Assembly: GCF_000341225.1 (NCBI RefSeq)
Contig: NZ_ANAC01000018.1
Span: 62,001-126,000, forward strand
DNA length: 64,000 nt
Source: Nocardiopsis alba DSM 43377
Lineage (GTDB): Bacteria > Actinomycetota > Actinomycetes > Streptosporangiales > Streptosporangiaceae
Direction: 5' to 3'
Shown: positions 24,716-34,392 of the stretch, in pieces
How the letters are laid out: every line of letters starts with the position of its first letter
Position numbering within the stretch: position 1 is the stretch's first letter
Translations under genes and position numbers: made by a program
The notes under the pieces: generated by a model
The model's input: the letters and a program-made list of their open reading frames with translations, nothing else
Told to the model about the DNA's origin: nothing
The model's database searches: none

Positions 24716-24761
24716 ACGGAGCCGTAGTACCACCCGGTACGGCGACGTTCTCCTGGTCTTC

Positions 24762-25316
24762 CTAGCGGTCGTCGCCGTCCCACACGATCTCGAACCACAC
24801 CTGGCGGCCTCGGCCGTCCTTGCGCGGTTCGGTGCCCCAGGAGCTCGACAGCGCCTCCACCAGATCCAGACCACGGCCGTGTTCGGCGGTGTCATAGGGG
24901 TCACGATGCTGAGGCTCGGGCTCTTCGGTGGTGCTGCCCAGGTCGCGGACCTCCACTCGTGCCCAACCAGGGGCCTGGAGCACGCATACCTCGAACTTGC
25001 CGGTGGCGCGTCCCGAGGCGCTGTGGGTGATGGCGTTGGTCGCCAGTTCGCTGGCCAGCAGGGTCGCCGTGGTCAGTTCCGGCGAGTCGGCCAGTCGACG
25101 CGCCACGAACCGGCGTACGTAGGCGATCTGGCTCGGCAGTCCGGGAAAACGTCGCTGTGCGGACAGAGGGACGGCGCCGCCGTGGTGGGCGGTGGCCTGT
25201 CCGATGCTGTTGGGCTCTTCCATGGGTCTCGCCGGGCGTTGGGGACGGATGAGAGGGGCCGACGTCGTCAGGAGCGGGTCCGAAGGCGCGGAACGAGGGG
25301 TGGTGGTCTCACTCAT
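24762..25316 (-). CDS. ATP-binding anti-sigma-factor-like protein (HATPase_c_2)
   Basis: 184 residues. After about 60 flexible residues comes the GHKL domain: FPGLPSQIAYVRRFVARRL, N box LLASELATNAITHSAS, VEVRDLGS as G1, and EHGRGLDLVEALSSSWG as G2. ATG 25316 has AGGGGAG upstream. Related to RsbW-like kinases that bind sigma factors or regulators; widespread as orphan copies in actinomycetes. No Scr1 or DUF397 partner is adjacent and the 12-bp palindrome of the 10.8-13.0 kb locus is absent here. Confidence 0.85.
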   Translation of the reverse strand: MSETTTPRSAPSDPLLTTSAPLIRPQRPARPMEEPNSIGQATAHHGGAVPLSAQRRFPGLPSQIAYVRRFVARRLADSPELTTATLLASELATNAITHSASGRATGKFEVCVLQAPGWARVEVRDLGSTTEEPEPQHRDPYDTAEHGRGLDLVEALSSSWGTEPRKDGRGRQVWFEIVWDGDDR

Positions 25317-25859
25317 GTGGGTTCACTCCCCTGGAGAAGTGGGTGCGCGGGCAGGGCGGAGCCGGGCCGGTACCACGCGGCGTCCATGCCCGGAAAGGGG
25401 TCACGGCGCGTCGTGGATGTACGGGGCGGAGCCCCCGGGAACAGGGAGGGAAGCGGCTCGGTACCGGTGGGGGGACGGTACGAGGACGGCGACATAGGGC
25501 GGGGGAGAAGCCGCGAAGCTTCACTGAGGGGACGGTGGTGGGGCCTGTGCGTCGGCCGTGGAAGATCGTCATGGCGGCTAAGAGGTGTGCCCTACGGCGC
25601 TGAAGGGCCTACTCGCGCTCAGCATACGCTTCGTGCCTTTCTGGAAACCCGACCGGCCTGCTTTCGACAGTTCCACCATGCCTGAACTGGATAAAGAGGG
25701 GATGAGGAGAGTCGATGAGCCCCTTCTGGGGCGATCGTCGACGAAGGCGGACGACCTACGATCTCCCCCGCGTCGGATAACAATATGGTGAACGCGGGTC
25801 GAATTTAACCACTTCGTCCACTCTTGCGCGTGTCCTCTCCCACACGTCAAGGTAGGGGC
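25317..25859. other. intergenic region between divergent genes
   Basis: 543 bases between the HATPase (-) and glycosyltransferase-like (+) genes. A 37-codon open frame at 25678-25791 has no ribosome site. A promoter-like GGATAACAATATGG lies near 25775-25790. No hairpin or repeat stands out. Confidence 0.5.
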
Positions 25860-27419
25860 ATGGCCCGGCCCACCCCCGCCCCCCTCCCCAGGGGCCTCGG
25901 CATCGAGATCGACCGTTCCGTCCGGTTCACCGATGAGGGACACGTCCTCGTCGGAGGCACACCTCCACGTGCTCTTCGGCTGCCCGCGACGGGTGTCGGT
26001 TCCGTGATCCGCGGGATCAGCGGTGCGCGTCCCACCGACCTCGACGAGCGGATCCTCGCCCGGACCCTGGTGGAGACCGGTCTGGCCCACCCCCGCCCCG
26101 CCCCCGCCGCCCTCGACGAGAGGACACGGATCGTCCTGATCGGCCGAGGCGGCGCCATCGACCCCGCCGCGCTGATCACCACGCTGGACCTGATCGCCGA
26201 ACACCACCCCGGCGCACGTCCCCTCGTGGTCGGGGCCACCGGGATCGCGGCGCGTACGGCTCGCGCGAGAGGCGCCCGCACGGTCGACGGGCCCACAGGG
26301 GGTCCCGGGGCCCTGGCCGCCGCGCTGGCCGTCTGCGACGGTGAGTTCCTCGCGCTTCTGGAAGCGGGGGCCGAACCCTCTCCAGGGTGGCTGGAGAACG
26401 CGCTCGGACACTTCGTCGACCCCGATGTCGCCGCGGTGATCCCCAGGACCCTCGCGGTCCGCCGTCCCCTCGGCCCCTCGGGCATGACGGTGGCCGCACT
26501 GCACGCCCTACGAGCCGACCGGGGGGCCGACCCCGCGCCCGTCCTGCCCTGGGGGCACGGACATCGAGGGCGAGGTCGCCCCTCGCCTCCGGAGGAGCAC
26601 GGCGCGGCCGACCCCCTGGAGCCCGTCCGCGTCCTGGTGGCACGTCGCGCGGCCGTCCGGGTCTCCCACGACGCGGGAGAACTCGCCGGTACCGACCTCG
26701 TATGGCGCGCGGCGGAGGAGGGGTGGTCGGTGCGTTACGAACCCCGGTCGAGGGTCCGGCTCCCGATGCCGGACGGGATCGGGACCTATCTGCGCTCACG
26801 CTTCGTTCACGCGGCCGAGGGGGGAGCGACGGCGCGCCGGTACGGACGGTGGGCGACGGGCCCGGAGATGTCGCCGCACGGACTGGTGGCCCTGCTCTCG
26901 GTGCTCGGGGGCCGACCCGTGAGCGGTCTCGTGATCGGCGCGGCCGGGGCGGCGCTCACCGCCCGAGGCCTGACCGGGGAGGCCGGCGCCCCGACCCTGG
27001 AAGCGGTACGCCCCGCGGTCGTCGACCTGACGAGCGCGGTCCGGGCCGGGGCCCGTACGGCGCGAACGACCTGGTGGCCGGTGCTCGCGGGCATGGTGGT
27101 CGCCGGGGCCGCCGCGGGGGCGGGCGGTCGGCGGAGGGGGCTCGTCCGGGGGGCGTTTCTGGCCGGGGCGGTGTTGACCGTGCCGCATCTCGCCTCCTGG
27201 CGTCGCCGTCGCGGCACGGCCACGGTGGGCCCTCTGGGGTGGACGGCGCTGGCGGTCGCCGGGGACGCGGCGTGTGCGCTCGGTACGTGGTGGGGAGTGG
27301 CCCGCTCGGGTTCTCTCGCCCCGCTGATCCCCCGCGTTCGATCGCCGTTGTTCTCCACGTCACTGGAATCACCCCAGGTGGGGGCGGGTGCCGAGGGCTC
27401 TCGGGCCAAGTCGCCCTAG
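25860..27419 (+). CDS. MftF-like family 2 glycosyltransferase, probably membrane-bound
   Basis: 519 residues. N-terminal domain (about 10-85) with LGIEIDRSVRFTDEGHVLVGG and a helical part matches the region found before the GT2 domain in mycofactocin glycosyltransferase MftF. The GT2-like domain (about 90-350) keeps FLALLEAGAEPSPGWLENAL, where active GT2 enzymes normally have a D-x-D (for example LDSDC), so the metal motif reads E-A-G. Hydrophobic segments after residue 360 suggest membrane anchoring. ATG 25860 has AAGG/AGGGG before it. No mftA-E genes occur in the window. Could be an inactive or repurposed relative. Confidence 0.6.
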   Translation: MARPTPAPLPRGLGIEIDRSVRFTDEGHVLVGGTPPRALRLPATGVGSVIRGISGARPTDLDERILARTLVETGLAHPRPAPAALDERTRIVLIGRGGAIDPAALITTLDLIAEHHPGARPLVVGATGIAARTARARGARTVDGPTGGPGALAAALAVCDGEFLALLEAGAEPSPGWLENALGHFVDPDVAAVIPRTLAVRRPLGPSGMTVAALHALRADRGADPAPVLPWGHGHRGRGRPSPPEEHGAADPLEPVRVLVARRAAVRVSHDAGELAGTDLVWRAAEEGWSVRYEPRSRVRLPMPDGIGTYLRSRFVHAAEGGATARRYGRWATGPEMSPHGLVALLSVLGGRPVSGLVIGAAGAALTARGLTGEAGAPTLEAVRPAVVDLTSAVRAGARTARTTWWPVLAGMVVAGAAAGAGGRRRGLVRGAFLAGAVLTVPHLASWRRRRGTATVGPLGWTALAVAGDAACALGTWWGVARSGSLAPLIPRVRSPLFSTSLESPQVGAGAEGSRAKSP

Positions 27420-27837
27420 GGGAGTCATGTTAGCGAGAGTTAACATGCGTCACTCCGTGTGACGATATCGTCGGGATCGGAGGAAGGGTGAAGGGGTCCC
27501 CCTCGGGCATTTCATTACTCTGTGTGACTATTTTCGGGTGGTCCTGGTCACGCGGTGTCTTCGGAGGTCCGAGGGTTGTTTCCGGGGTGTTGCGCGGAGA
27601 TCTCGGTCGTGTTATTGGCCCGAGAAAAAGAGGCTTTTGGGTAAACGTTGTTTACGAGATGTGGGACGAAGTTGCTTGTTTGGGCAGGGTATGGCGCATT
27701 TTCTCACTTTGAGTGATGCCTCGAGTGCGGCGAGTGTGGTGTTTGACAATGGAGCGGAAATCTGTGGCTCGAATCATCACCGTTGTCTTTTCTTGATGGA
27801 GTGGTTACCGCCAAGTGTCTCATCATCCCGCACACTC

Positions 27838-27866
27838 TTGACATTCCGGTCACTGACCGTGAATCG
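27838..27866 (+). promoter_or_regulatory. candidate promoter with operator-like palindrome
   Basis: A perfect -35 hexamer TTGACA (27838-27843) is followed 17 bases later by GAATCG, a poor -10. The spacer holds CGGTCACTGACCG (27847-27859), a perfect 6-1-6 palindrome that would place a repressor directly on the polymerase site. About 190 bases before the permease start. Confidence 0.4.
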
Positions 27867-27908
27867 GAAGTCAGTGTGTTTCGGCAGTCACATGGAGTAA
27901 TCCTCATG

Positions 27909-28002
27909 GTGTCGGCGACTCGCGAATGCTTAACCGGACTAACCATCCGGGCATGAGTGAAGCCCTGCTCACCCCGGCTCACTCCCCGTGTCGGCGACTC
28001 GC
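27909..28002 (+). repeat. direct repeat GTGTCGGCGACTCGC
   Basis: Fifteen identical bases at 27909-27923 and 27988-28002, spaced 79 bases apart start to start, just upstream of the first permease gene. Regulatory or recombinational origin is not known. Confidence 0.55.
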
Positions 28003-28050
28003 AACCACAGATCAAGCGCCGGGCTCGGCTGTTGAGGTTCGGAGATAGTT

Positions 28051-29031
28051 TTGGGCAAGTTCCTGGCCAGGCGGCTGCTGAACTACGTCGTACTGATTTT
28101 CCTGGCGACGAGCTTCGCGTACCTGCTCGCCGCCACCAACCTGTACCCGCGCGGTTACTTCGAGCAGATGCAGCCTCCGCCATCGCCCGAAGCGGTCAAC
28201 GCTCAGCTCGACGCGCTGAACCTCAACGACCAGACCCCGATCGCCCAGCGTTACCTCACCTGGCTCGGCGGGATCTTCACCGGTGACTTCGGTAAGACCA
28301 TCCAGGGCGGCGACGTCGCCTCCCAGATGTGGATGAAGGCCGGAGTCACCCTCCGCCTCATCACCGTCGCCACCCTCCTCGGCAGCTTCCTGGGGATCGC
28401 GATCGGCGCCTACGCCGCCATCCGTCAGTACCGGGCCTTCGACAAGTCCGCCACCGCGGTCTCCTTCTTCGTGCTCTCGGTCCCCACCGTGGTCATCGCG
28501 ATCGTCGTCCAGGTACTCGCCGTCAGCATCAACGACCTGGCCGGGTTCCAACTGTTGCGCTATTCGGGCGAGTACACGGCCGGCTTCAGCGGAGAGTGGT
28601 ACGAACTCCTGCTCAACCGCGTCTACCACGCGTTGCTGCCCACACTCGTGCTGGCCGTCGCGCTGTTCGCCGCCTTCGCCCGATACCAACGCAACATGAT
28701 GTTGGACGTCCTGGGCGCCGACTTCGTGCGGACCGCGATGGCCAAGGGGCTCACTCGACGCAAGGCCCTGTTCAAGCACGCCCTGCGCACCGCGCTGATC
28801 CCCACGATCACCTATTTCACGTTCACCTTCGGTGCCCTGGTCTCCGGAGCGACCTTCACCGAGAAGATCTACGGCTGGCACGGTATGGGCGCCTGGCTGA
28901 TCGACTCCATCGCCCGACACGACGTCCACGTGGTCGCGGCCGTCTCCTGGTTCATGGCGATCACCATCATGGCCGCGTCCTTCCTCTCCGACATCCTTTA
29001 CGCCTGGCTCGACCCGAGAGTGCGGGTGTGA
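28051..29031 (+). CDS. peptide-type ABC transporter permease 1 (DppB/OppB family)
   Basis: 326 residues with six membrane segments. The EAA loop is in DFVRTAMAKGLTRRKALFKHALRTALIP (around residue 230), and the C terminus ends SDILYAWLDPRVRV, typical of DppB. TTG at 28051 is taken as start because GGAG lies six bases upstream and the first residues MGKFLARRLL are the usual beginning. First gene of a permease, permease, ATPase, binding-protein operon. Forms the channel with the next permease. Confidence 0.93.
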   Translation: MGKFLARRLLNYVVLIFLATSFAYLLAATNLYPRGYFEQMQPPPSPEAVNAQLDALNLNDQTPIAQRYLTWLGGIFTGDFGKTIQGGDVASQMWMKAGVTLRLITVATLLGSFLGIAIGAYAAIRQYRAFDKSATAVSFFVLSVPTVVIAIVVQVLAVSINDLAGFQLLRYSGEYTAGFSGEWYELLLNRVYHALLPTLVLAVALFAAFARYQRNMMLDVLGADFVRTAMAKGLTRRKALFKHALRTALIPTITYFTFTFGALVSGATFTEKIYGWHGMGAWLIDSIARHDVHVVAAVSWFMAITIMAASFLSDILYAWLDPRVRV

Positions 29032-29033
29032 CC

Positions 29034-29138
29034 ATGACGCACACCTCCGCCCTCGTCGCCACGGGGGCCATGGCCCCCCGTCCCTTCCCGTACGTTCCGC
29101 GTCCCGCCGCGGCAGCCCAGCTGGAGACCACGTCATGA
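29034..29138 (+). CDS. 34-codon open frame between the two permease genes
   Basis: Starts three bases after the dppB-like stop and its own stop overlaps the next start as ATGA (29135-29138). The predicted peptide is Ala/Pro-rich (MTHTSALVATGAMAPRPFPY...). There is no convincing ribosome site, so it could simply be a coupling device: ribosomes that read through it would end exactly on the next start. Coding status is uncertain. Confidence 0.3.
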   Translation: MTHTSALVATGAMAPRPFPYVPRPAAAAQLETTS

Positions 29139-30064
29139 GCCAGACCGAAGACCTCACGGAGTCCGAGCGCCCCGATGGGGCCGAAGAGACGCCGTCCATC
29201 CCGCCCATGCCCAACCGGGCCAAGGACGTGCTGCTCCAGCTTCTGAGGACCCGGCGGGTCATCATCGGGCTCGTCCTGATCGCCCTGCTGGCCGCTCTGG
29301 CCTTCCTCGGCCCCGTCATCAGCCAGTGGGGGATCGGCGAACGCGACTTCACCGCGCGTCTGGAGGGGATCTCGCCCGACCACTGGTTCGGTACCAACCA
29401 CACCGGTCAGGACATCTTCACCCAGTCCACCGCCGGTTTGCAGAAGTCGCTGCTCATCGGTCTGCTCGTCGCGCTCGGTTCCACCGTCATCGCAGCGCTC
29501 GTCGGCTCCTTCGCCGGCTACTTCGGGGGTATCACCGACCGGGTCCTGATGTGGGTCGCCGACCTGGCCCTGGTCCTGCCCAGCTTCGTCATCCTGGCGA
29601 TCCTGTCCACCCACTTCGTCGGCCAGGGCGGCTGGCTCATCCTGGTCATCCTGTTGGCCGCGTTCAGCTGGATGGTCACCTCCAAGATGGTGCGCGGTCT
29701 GACCATCTCACTGCGCGAACGCGAGTACATCCACGCGGCCCGATTCATGGGCGTCCCCCCGCACAAGATCATCCTGCGGCACATCCTGCCGAACATGTCG
29801 TCCCTGCTCATCGCCGACGCCACCATCATGGTCAGCACCGCCATCATCGGCGAGACCGCGTTGAGCTACTTCGGGCTGGGCGTCCAGCCTCCGGACGTCA
29901 GTCTCGGTGTGGTCATCGCGAACGGAGCCCCGTACGCCACCACCGCCCCCTGGGTGTTCCTGTTCCCCACGGTTCTGCTGGTGGTCCTGGTCCTCGCCGT
30001 GAACATGATCGGGGACGGGCTGCGCGACGCCCTCGACCCGCACTCCAAGTCGCGTCGGTCCTAG
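29135..30064 (+). CDS. peptide-type ABC transporter permease 2 (DppC/OppC family)
   Basis: 309 residues. A 35-residue cytoplasmic lead, TM1 ([19 protein letters not shown]), the OppC-type extracellular segment [15 protein letters not shown], and the EAA loop [27 protein letters not shown]. The C terminus [16 protein letters not shown] is characteristic. ATG at 29135. Partner of the preceding permease. Confidence 0.93.
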   Translation: MSQTEDLTESERPDGAEETPSIPPMPNRAKDVLLQLLRTRRVIIGLVLIALLAALAFLGPVISQWGIGERDFTARLEGISPDHWFGTNHTGQDIFTQSTAGLQKSLLIGLLVALGSTVIAALVGSFAGYFGGITDRVLMWVADLALVLPSFVILAILSTHFVGQGGWLILVILLAAFSWMVTSKMVRGLTISLREREYIHAARFMGVPPHKIILRHILPNMSSLLIADATIMVSTAIIGETALSYFGLGVQPPDVSLGVVIANGAPYATTAPWVFLFPTVLLVVLVLAVNMIGDGLRDALDPHSKSRRS

Positions 30065-30080
30065 GGGAGGGGACACGAAC

Positions 30081-32306
30081 ATGAGCATCGACACGGCCGA
30101 GGCCACCGAGAACACCACGGACGAACCGACCTCCGAGGTCCCCGTCCTGGAGGTCACCGACCTCAACGTCACCTTCCAAGGACTCGGCGGCAACCCCGAC
30201 GTCCACGCGGTGCGCGGCGTCAGCTACGCCGTCCACAGAGGAGAGGTGCTGGGCATCGTCGGCGAGTCCGGCTCCGGCAAGTCCGTCTCCTCCATGGCCG
30301 CGATGGGACTGCTGCCCGACCACGCCGTGATCACCGGCTCCGTGCGTCTGCACGGCGAGGAGATCCTCGGCAAGAAGGACAAGGAGATGGCGCGCAAGCG
30401 CGGCAAGGTCATCTCCATGGTCTTCCAGGACCCGCTCTCCGGGCTCACCCCCGTGTACACCGTCGGCGATCAGCTCGCCGAGGCGGTCCTGGTCCACGAC
30501 CCCAAGGCGGGCAAGGACAAGGCGCGCGCCCGTGCCATCGAACTGCTCTCTCTGGTGGGCATCCCCCGGCCGGAGGAGCGCTACCGCTCCTTCCCGCACG
30601 AGTTCTCCGGCGGTATGCGCCAGCGCGTCATGATCGCCATGGCCATGGCCAACGACCCCGACGTCATCATCTGCGACGAGCCCACCACGGCCCTGGACGT
30701 CACCATCCAGGCGCAGATCCTGGACCTGCTGCGCACCGCGCAGCGCGAGACCGGCGCCGCGATCGTCATGATCACCCACGACCTCGGTGTCGTCGCCGGG
30801 TTCGTCGACCGTCTCCTGGTCATGTACGCCGGACGCCCCGTGGAGATCGGCGACGTCGACGAGATCTACTACAAGAGCCGCATGCCCTACACCATGGGGC
30901 TGCTCGGCGCCGTGCCCCGTATGGACCAAGAGCGTCAGGGCGCCCTCGTCCCGATCAAGGGCAACCCGCCCTCGCTCAGCGCGCTGCCGCCCGGCTGCCC
31001 CTTCGCGCCGCGCTGCCCCATCGCGCAGCCCGAATGCGAACTCGCCGAACCGGAACTGCTCACCATCGGTGGACAGCCCTCCGCGGAGAGGATCCGGGAA
31101 CTCGCCGTGGCCCACGAGGACGCCTCGGCAGGCGCGCGGGAGAAGGACCCCGAGGAGAGGATCCACGACACCGGTGTACGCAGGGCCGCCTGCATCCGCT
31201 CCGGCGAGATCGACACCAACGACTGGACCGCCCGGGACATCTATCCGGTCCCCGAGATCCCCGAGGTGGAGGCCTCCTCCCAGGCCCGCGAGGACCGCGC
31301 GGAGATGCTGCGCGTCGACGACCTCATCAAGCACCACCCGTTGATGAAGGGCGCGGTCTTCAAGCGCCGTGTCGGTACGGTGTACGCGGTCGACGGGGTC
31401 GGTTTCGACATCCGCGAGGGAGAGACCCTCGCCCTCGTCGGCGAGTCCGGGTGCGGCAAGTCTTCCACCCTCATGGAGATCATGGGGCTGGAGAAGCCCC
31501 AGCGCGGCACGATCGAGGTCATGGGCAAGAGCACCGCGACCCTCGGAAAACGCGACCGCTTCGCCCTGCGCCGGGACATGCAGATCGTCTTCCAGGACCC
31601 GATGAGCTCCCTGGATCCGCGTATGCCGGTCTTCGACATCATCGCCGAGCCCCTGCGCGCCCACGACGTCCCTGCGGCCGAGGTCGTCGAGCGCGTCTAC
31701 GAACTGATCCGACTGGTCGGCCTCAACACCGAGCACGCGACCCGCTTCCCGTCGGAGTTCTCCGGCGGCCAGCGTCAGCGCATCGGGATCGCCCGGGCTC
31801 TGGCCCTGGAACCGAAACTGCTGGTGCTCGACGAGCCGGTGTCGGCACTGGACGTCTCCATCCAGGCCGGTGTGGTCAACCTGCTGGAGGAACTCCAGGC
31901 CAAGCTCGGTCTCGCCTACCTCTTCGTGGCGCACGACCTGTCCGTGGTCCGGCACATCGCCGACCGGGTGGCCGTGATGTACCTCGGCAAGATCGTGGAG
32001 ATCGGCGACACCACGTCGATCTACACCCGTCCCGCCCACCCCTACACCCAGGCGCTGCTGTCCGCGATCCCGATCCCCGACCCGGAGAAGGAACGCGCGC
32101 GCACGCACATCGTCTTGGACGGCGACCTGCCCAGCCCCGCCAACCCGCCCTCGGGTTGCAGGTTCCGGACCAGGTGCCAGAAGTTCATCACCCTCTCGGA
32201 GTCCGAACAGGAGCGGTGCGTGAGCAACGAACCGACGATCCAGCCCACCAACGGTGGGGACCAGGGGACCGCCTGCCACTACGCCGAACGGCTGACGGTC
32301 AGCTGA
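30081..32306 (+). CDS. fused dipeptide/oligopeptide ABC ATPase (DppD-DppF type)
   Basis: 741 residues containing two complete nucleotide-binding domains. Domain 1 (about 15-290): Walker A GESGSGKS, signature FSGGMRQR, Walker B VIICDEPT. Domain 2 (about 410-700): Walker A GESGCGKS, signature FSGGQRQR, Walker B LLVLDEPV. Each is followed by an oligopeptide-type C-terminal segment with Cys residues ([10 protein letters not shown] and [10 protein letters not shown]), which in Dpp/Opp ATPases can hold an iron-sulphur cluster. Linker is acidic. The usual two genes dppD and dppF are one frame here. Energises the importer. Confidence 0.95.
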   Translation: MSIDTAEATENTTDEPTSEVPVLEVTDLNVTFQGLGGNPDVHAVRGVSYAVHRGEVLGIVGESGSGKSVSSMAAMGLLPDHAVITGSVRLHGEEILGKKDKEMARKRGKVISMVFQDPLSGLTPVYTVGDQLAEAVLVHDPKAGKDKARARAIELLSLVGIPRPEERYRSFPHEFSGGMRQRVMIAMAMANDPDVIICDEPTTALDVTIQAQILDLLRTAQRETGAAIVMITHDLGVVAGFVDRLLVMYAGRPVEIGDVDEIYYKSRMPYTMGLLGAVPRMDQERQGALVPIKGNPPSLSALPPGCPFAPRCPIAQPECELAEPELLTIGGQPSAERIRELAVAHEDASAGAREKDPEERIHDTGVRRAACIRSGEIDTNDWTARDIYPVPEIPEVEASSQAREDRAEMLRVDDLIKHHPLMKGAVFKRRVGTVYAVDGVGFDIREGETLALVGESGCGKSSTLMEIMGLEKPQRGTIEVMGKSTATLGKRDRFALRRDMQIVFQDPMSSLDPRMPVFDIIAEPLRAHDVPAAEVVERVYELIRLVGLNTEHATRFPSEFSGGQRQRIGIARALALEPKLLVLDEPVSALDVSIQAGVVNLLEELQAKLGLAYLFVAHDLSVVRHIADRVAVMYLGKIVEIGDTTSIYTRPAHPYTQALLSAIPIPDPEKERARTHIVLDGDLPSPANPPSGCRFRTRCQKFITLSESEQERCVSNEPTIQPTNGGDQGTACHYAERLTVS

Positions 32307-32383
32307 GGAACCGGAAGTTCGACTTGGCACAGGCCAGTACCGCCCCGCGTACTGGCTGGAACACTCAAGGAGGAAAGATCCCC

Positions 32384-34087
32384 ATGCGAATCGGGAAGGT
32401 GCGTTATCTCGCCCCGGCCGCTGCCCTGGTCCTGCTGGCCAGCGCCTGCGCCGACAGCGACGACGGCAATGACACCGAGGCCGCGCAGCAACAGGTCGCG
32501 GAACTGCCCGCCGAGGACCTCAACCCCGCGCCTCGTGAGGACCTTCAGGAGGGCGGCACCTTCGTGTGGGCCCTCAACGAGTACGCCGAGCAGCACAACA
32601 TGTGGCACACCAACGGCAACCTGGCCAACGTGCGCCGTACCGCCGCGGCCGTCATGCCCAGGACCAGCCGTTACGCCGCCGACGGTACCAACTCCCCGCT
32701 GACCGACTACGTCCTCGACTACGGGGTCAGCGACGACGGTCTCGAGGTCTGGTACGAGCTCAACGAGGACGCGGTCTGGTCCGACGGTGAGCCCATCACC
32801 GCGGAGGACTACGAGGCCAACTGGCTGACCATCTCCGGCCAGCGCGACGGTGACTTCCAGCTCGGCTCCACCAGCGGCTACGACCTGGTCAAGGAGTTCG
32901 TCTCCGACGACGACTACTCCTTCACCCTGAAGTTCGAGGAGCCCTTCTCCGAGTGGCCCGGACTCTTCAGCCCCCTGTACCCCAAGGAGTACATGGAGGA
33001 CGAGGAGCTGTTCGAGGAGGGTTACCAGAAGGACTACCCGGTCACCGCCGGCCCCTTCGGCGACGTGGAGTTCGACGACGTCTCCGAGCGCATCACCGTC
33101 AGCAAGAACGAGGACTGGTGGGGCACCCCGGCGCTGCTCGACGAGATCATCTTCGACGCCATGGGCAGCGACGCCCAGGCCGGCGCCTTCAACAACGGTG
33201 AGGTCAACGGCTTCTACCTCGGCTACGACGCCGCGGGCTATGAGCTGATCAAGGACCGTGAGGGCACCTACTTCACCGAGGCCGTCAACCACGGCCACCG
33301 CTTCATCTCGCTGAACGGCGGCAGCCCCCGCCTGGAGGACGTCCGCGTCCGCCACGCGATCTCCCTCGGCATCGACACCGACGTCCTCTCCGAGGTCAGC
33401 CTCGACGCCGTCGACTGGCCCATCACCGGTGAGGTCAACCGTCTGCTGCGGTCCAGCCAGTACGGCTACCAGGACAACAGCGAGGGCTACGGCGAGTACG
33501 ACCCCGAGCGCGCCGGTGAACTCCTCGACGAGGCCGGCTGGACCCTCGAAGAGGGCGAGACCGTCCGTACCAACGAGGACGGCGACACCCTGACCCTGGA
33601 CTGGGTCGTCTCCGACGACCTCGCCGTCGCCCAGGACGAGGGCGACATCGCCAGCGACATGCTGTCCGAGATCGGTGTCGAGGTGAAGGTCCAGCAGGTG
33701 CCGGGCAACTCCCTCTTCCCCGAGTACGTCATCCCCGGTAACTACGAGATGGCCAGCTACGTCCTGACCGGCGTCAACCCCTACGCGGGCGACAGCAAGG
33801 GCAACTACGGTATGCCCACCGAGGACGGCGAGTGGGGCAACAACCTCGCCCGCACCTCCACCGAGGAGATCGACGAGAAGTTCGACGAGCTCATGGCGGA
33901 GACCGACCCCGACCGCTACGCCGAGCTCGCCAACGAGATCGACCGCCTGCTGTGGGAAGAGGTCGTGACCATCCCGATGTTCGAGCGTCCCGGCCTCTAC
34001 GCCGTCGACGAGAACCTGCACAACTGGGGTGAGTTCGGGCTGGCCTCGGACTACGTCTACGAGGACATCGGCTGGGCCAAGGAGTAG
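32384..34087 (+). CDS. ABC transporter substrate-binding lipoprotein, family 5
   Basis: 567 residues. Lipobox LLASAC at about residue 22, an acidic linker, then an SBP_bac_5 fold: GGTFVWALNEYAEQHNMWH, WYELNEDAVWSDGEPITAEDYEANW (characteristic), and the C-terminal VTIPMFERPGLYAV. AAGGAGGAAAG lies seven bases before the ATG at 32384; the longer open frame upstream is inside the ATPase gene. Last gene of the operon, preceded by 77 untranslated bases, often allowing extra expression of the binding protein. Ligand probably a peptide, but nickel, sugars or opines occur in this family. Confidence 0.93.
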   Translation: MRIGKVRYLAPAAALVLLASACADSDDGNDTEAAQQQVAELPAEDLNPAPREDLQEGGTFVWALNEYAEQHNMWHTNGNLANVRRTAAAVMPRTSRYAADGTNSPLTDYVLDYGVSDDGLEVWYELNEDAVWSDGEPITAEDYEANWLTISGQRDGDFQLGSTSGYDLVKEFVSDDDYSFTLKFEEPFSEWPGLFSPLYPKEYMEDEELFEEGYQKDYPVTAGPFGDVEFDDVSERITVSKNEDWWGTPALLDEIIFDAMGSDAQAGAFNNGEVNGFYLGYDAAGYELIKDREGTYFTEAVNHGHRFISLNGGSPRLEDVRVRHAISLGIDTDVLSEVSLDAVDWPITGEVNRLLRSSQYGYQDNSEGYGEYDPERAGELLDEAGWTLEEGETVRTNEDGDTLTLDWVVSDDLAVAQDEGDIASDMLSEIGVEVKVQQVPGNSLFPEYVIPGNYEMASYVLTGVNPYAGDSKGNYGMPTEDGEWGNNLARTSTEEIDEKFDELMAETDPDRYAELANEIDRLLWEEVVTIPMFERPGLYAVDENLHNWGEFGLASDYVYEDIGWAKE

Positions 34088-34143
34088 CCGCCCGGCGGGT
34101 GACGGGCGAAGCCCCGCACCCTCCGACGTGGCCGGGACCCTCC

Positions 34144-34238
34144 CCCGGACGCGATGAGCGTCCGGGCCGGCGGCCCACCGCGTGAGCACTCCACCACTGG
34201 TGACCGAGGGCGTCGGCCCCCCGAACGGGGCCGGCGCC
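34144..34238 (+). terminator. two hairpins after the peptide ABC operon
   Basis: CCCGGACGC (34144-34152) pairs with GCGTCCGGG (34158-34166). A longer stem at about 34208-34238 pairs GGCGTCGGCCCC with GGGGCCGGCGCC, with one G-U type pair. Both lie 55 to 150 bases after the operon's last stop. Confidence 0.6.
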
Positions 34239-34392
34239 CTTCGGCGTGCCCGGTCGACGTCCGAGCCCGACGAACACGGCCCCGTCGGCTTCCGCGCCTA
34301 CCGAGAGCGGTGTGTCCGAAACCTTCCGGGGCCTGACAGAATCGGTACCGTTCGACCCCACCCCTCCCTCCCCGCTCGTTGGAAAGTCCCAC

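Larger units (their letters stand above)
27420..28050. other. AT-richer leader region of the peptide ABC operon
   Basis: 631 bases, about half G+C in the stretch I counted, against roughly 70% around it. Contents: an inverted repeat CATGTTA-N8-TAACATG (27426-27447), GTCAC-N5-GTGAC (27449-27463), a promoter candidate near 27838, and a direct repeat near 27909 and 27988. Open frames inside have no ribosome site. A long untranslated leader is plausible. Confidence 0.5.

Noticed and set aside
25678-25791. 37-codon frame before the MftF-like gene, considered as a mycofactocin-type precursor
   Set aside because: No ribosome site, no MftA-like C-terminal Val-Tyr pair (it ends Ile-Trp), and no radical SAM or MftB-like gene nearby.
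27488-27712. 74-codon plus-strand frame in the leader of the peptide ABC operon
   Set aside because: No convincing ribosome site, no motif, and codon composition unlike the neighbouring genes.
29913-32330. 805-codon open frame antisense to the fused ABC ATPase
   Set aside because: Mirror of the ATPase gene; no recognisable domain and no ribosome site.
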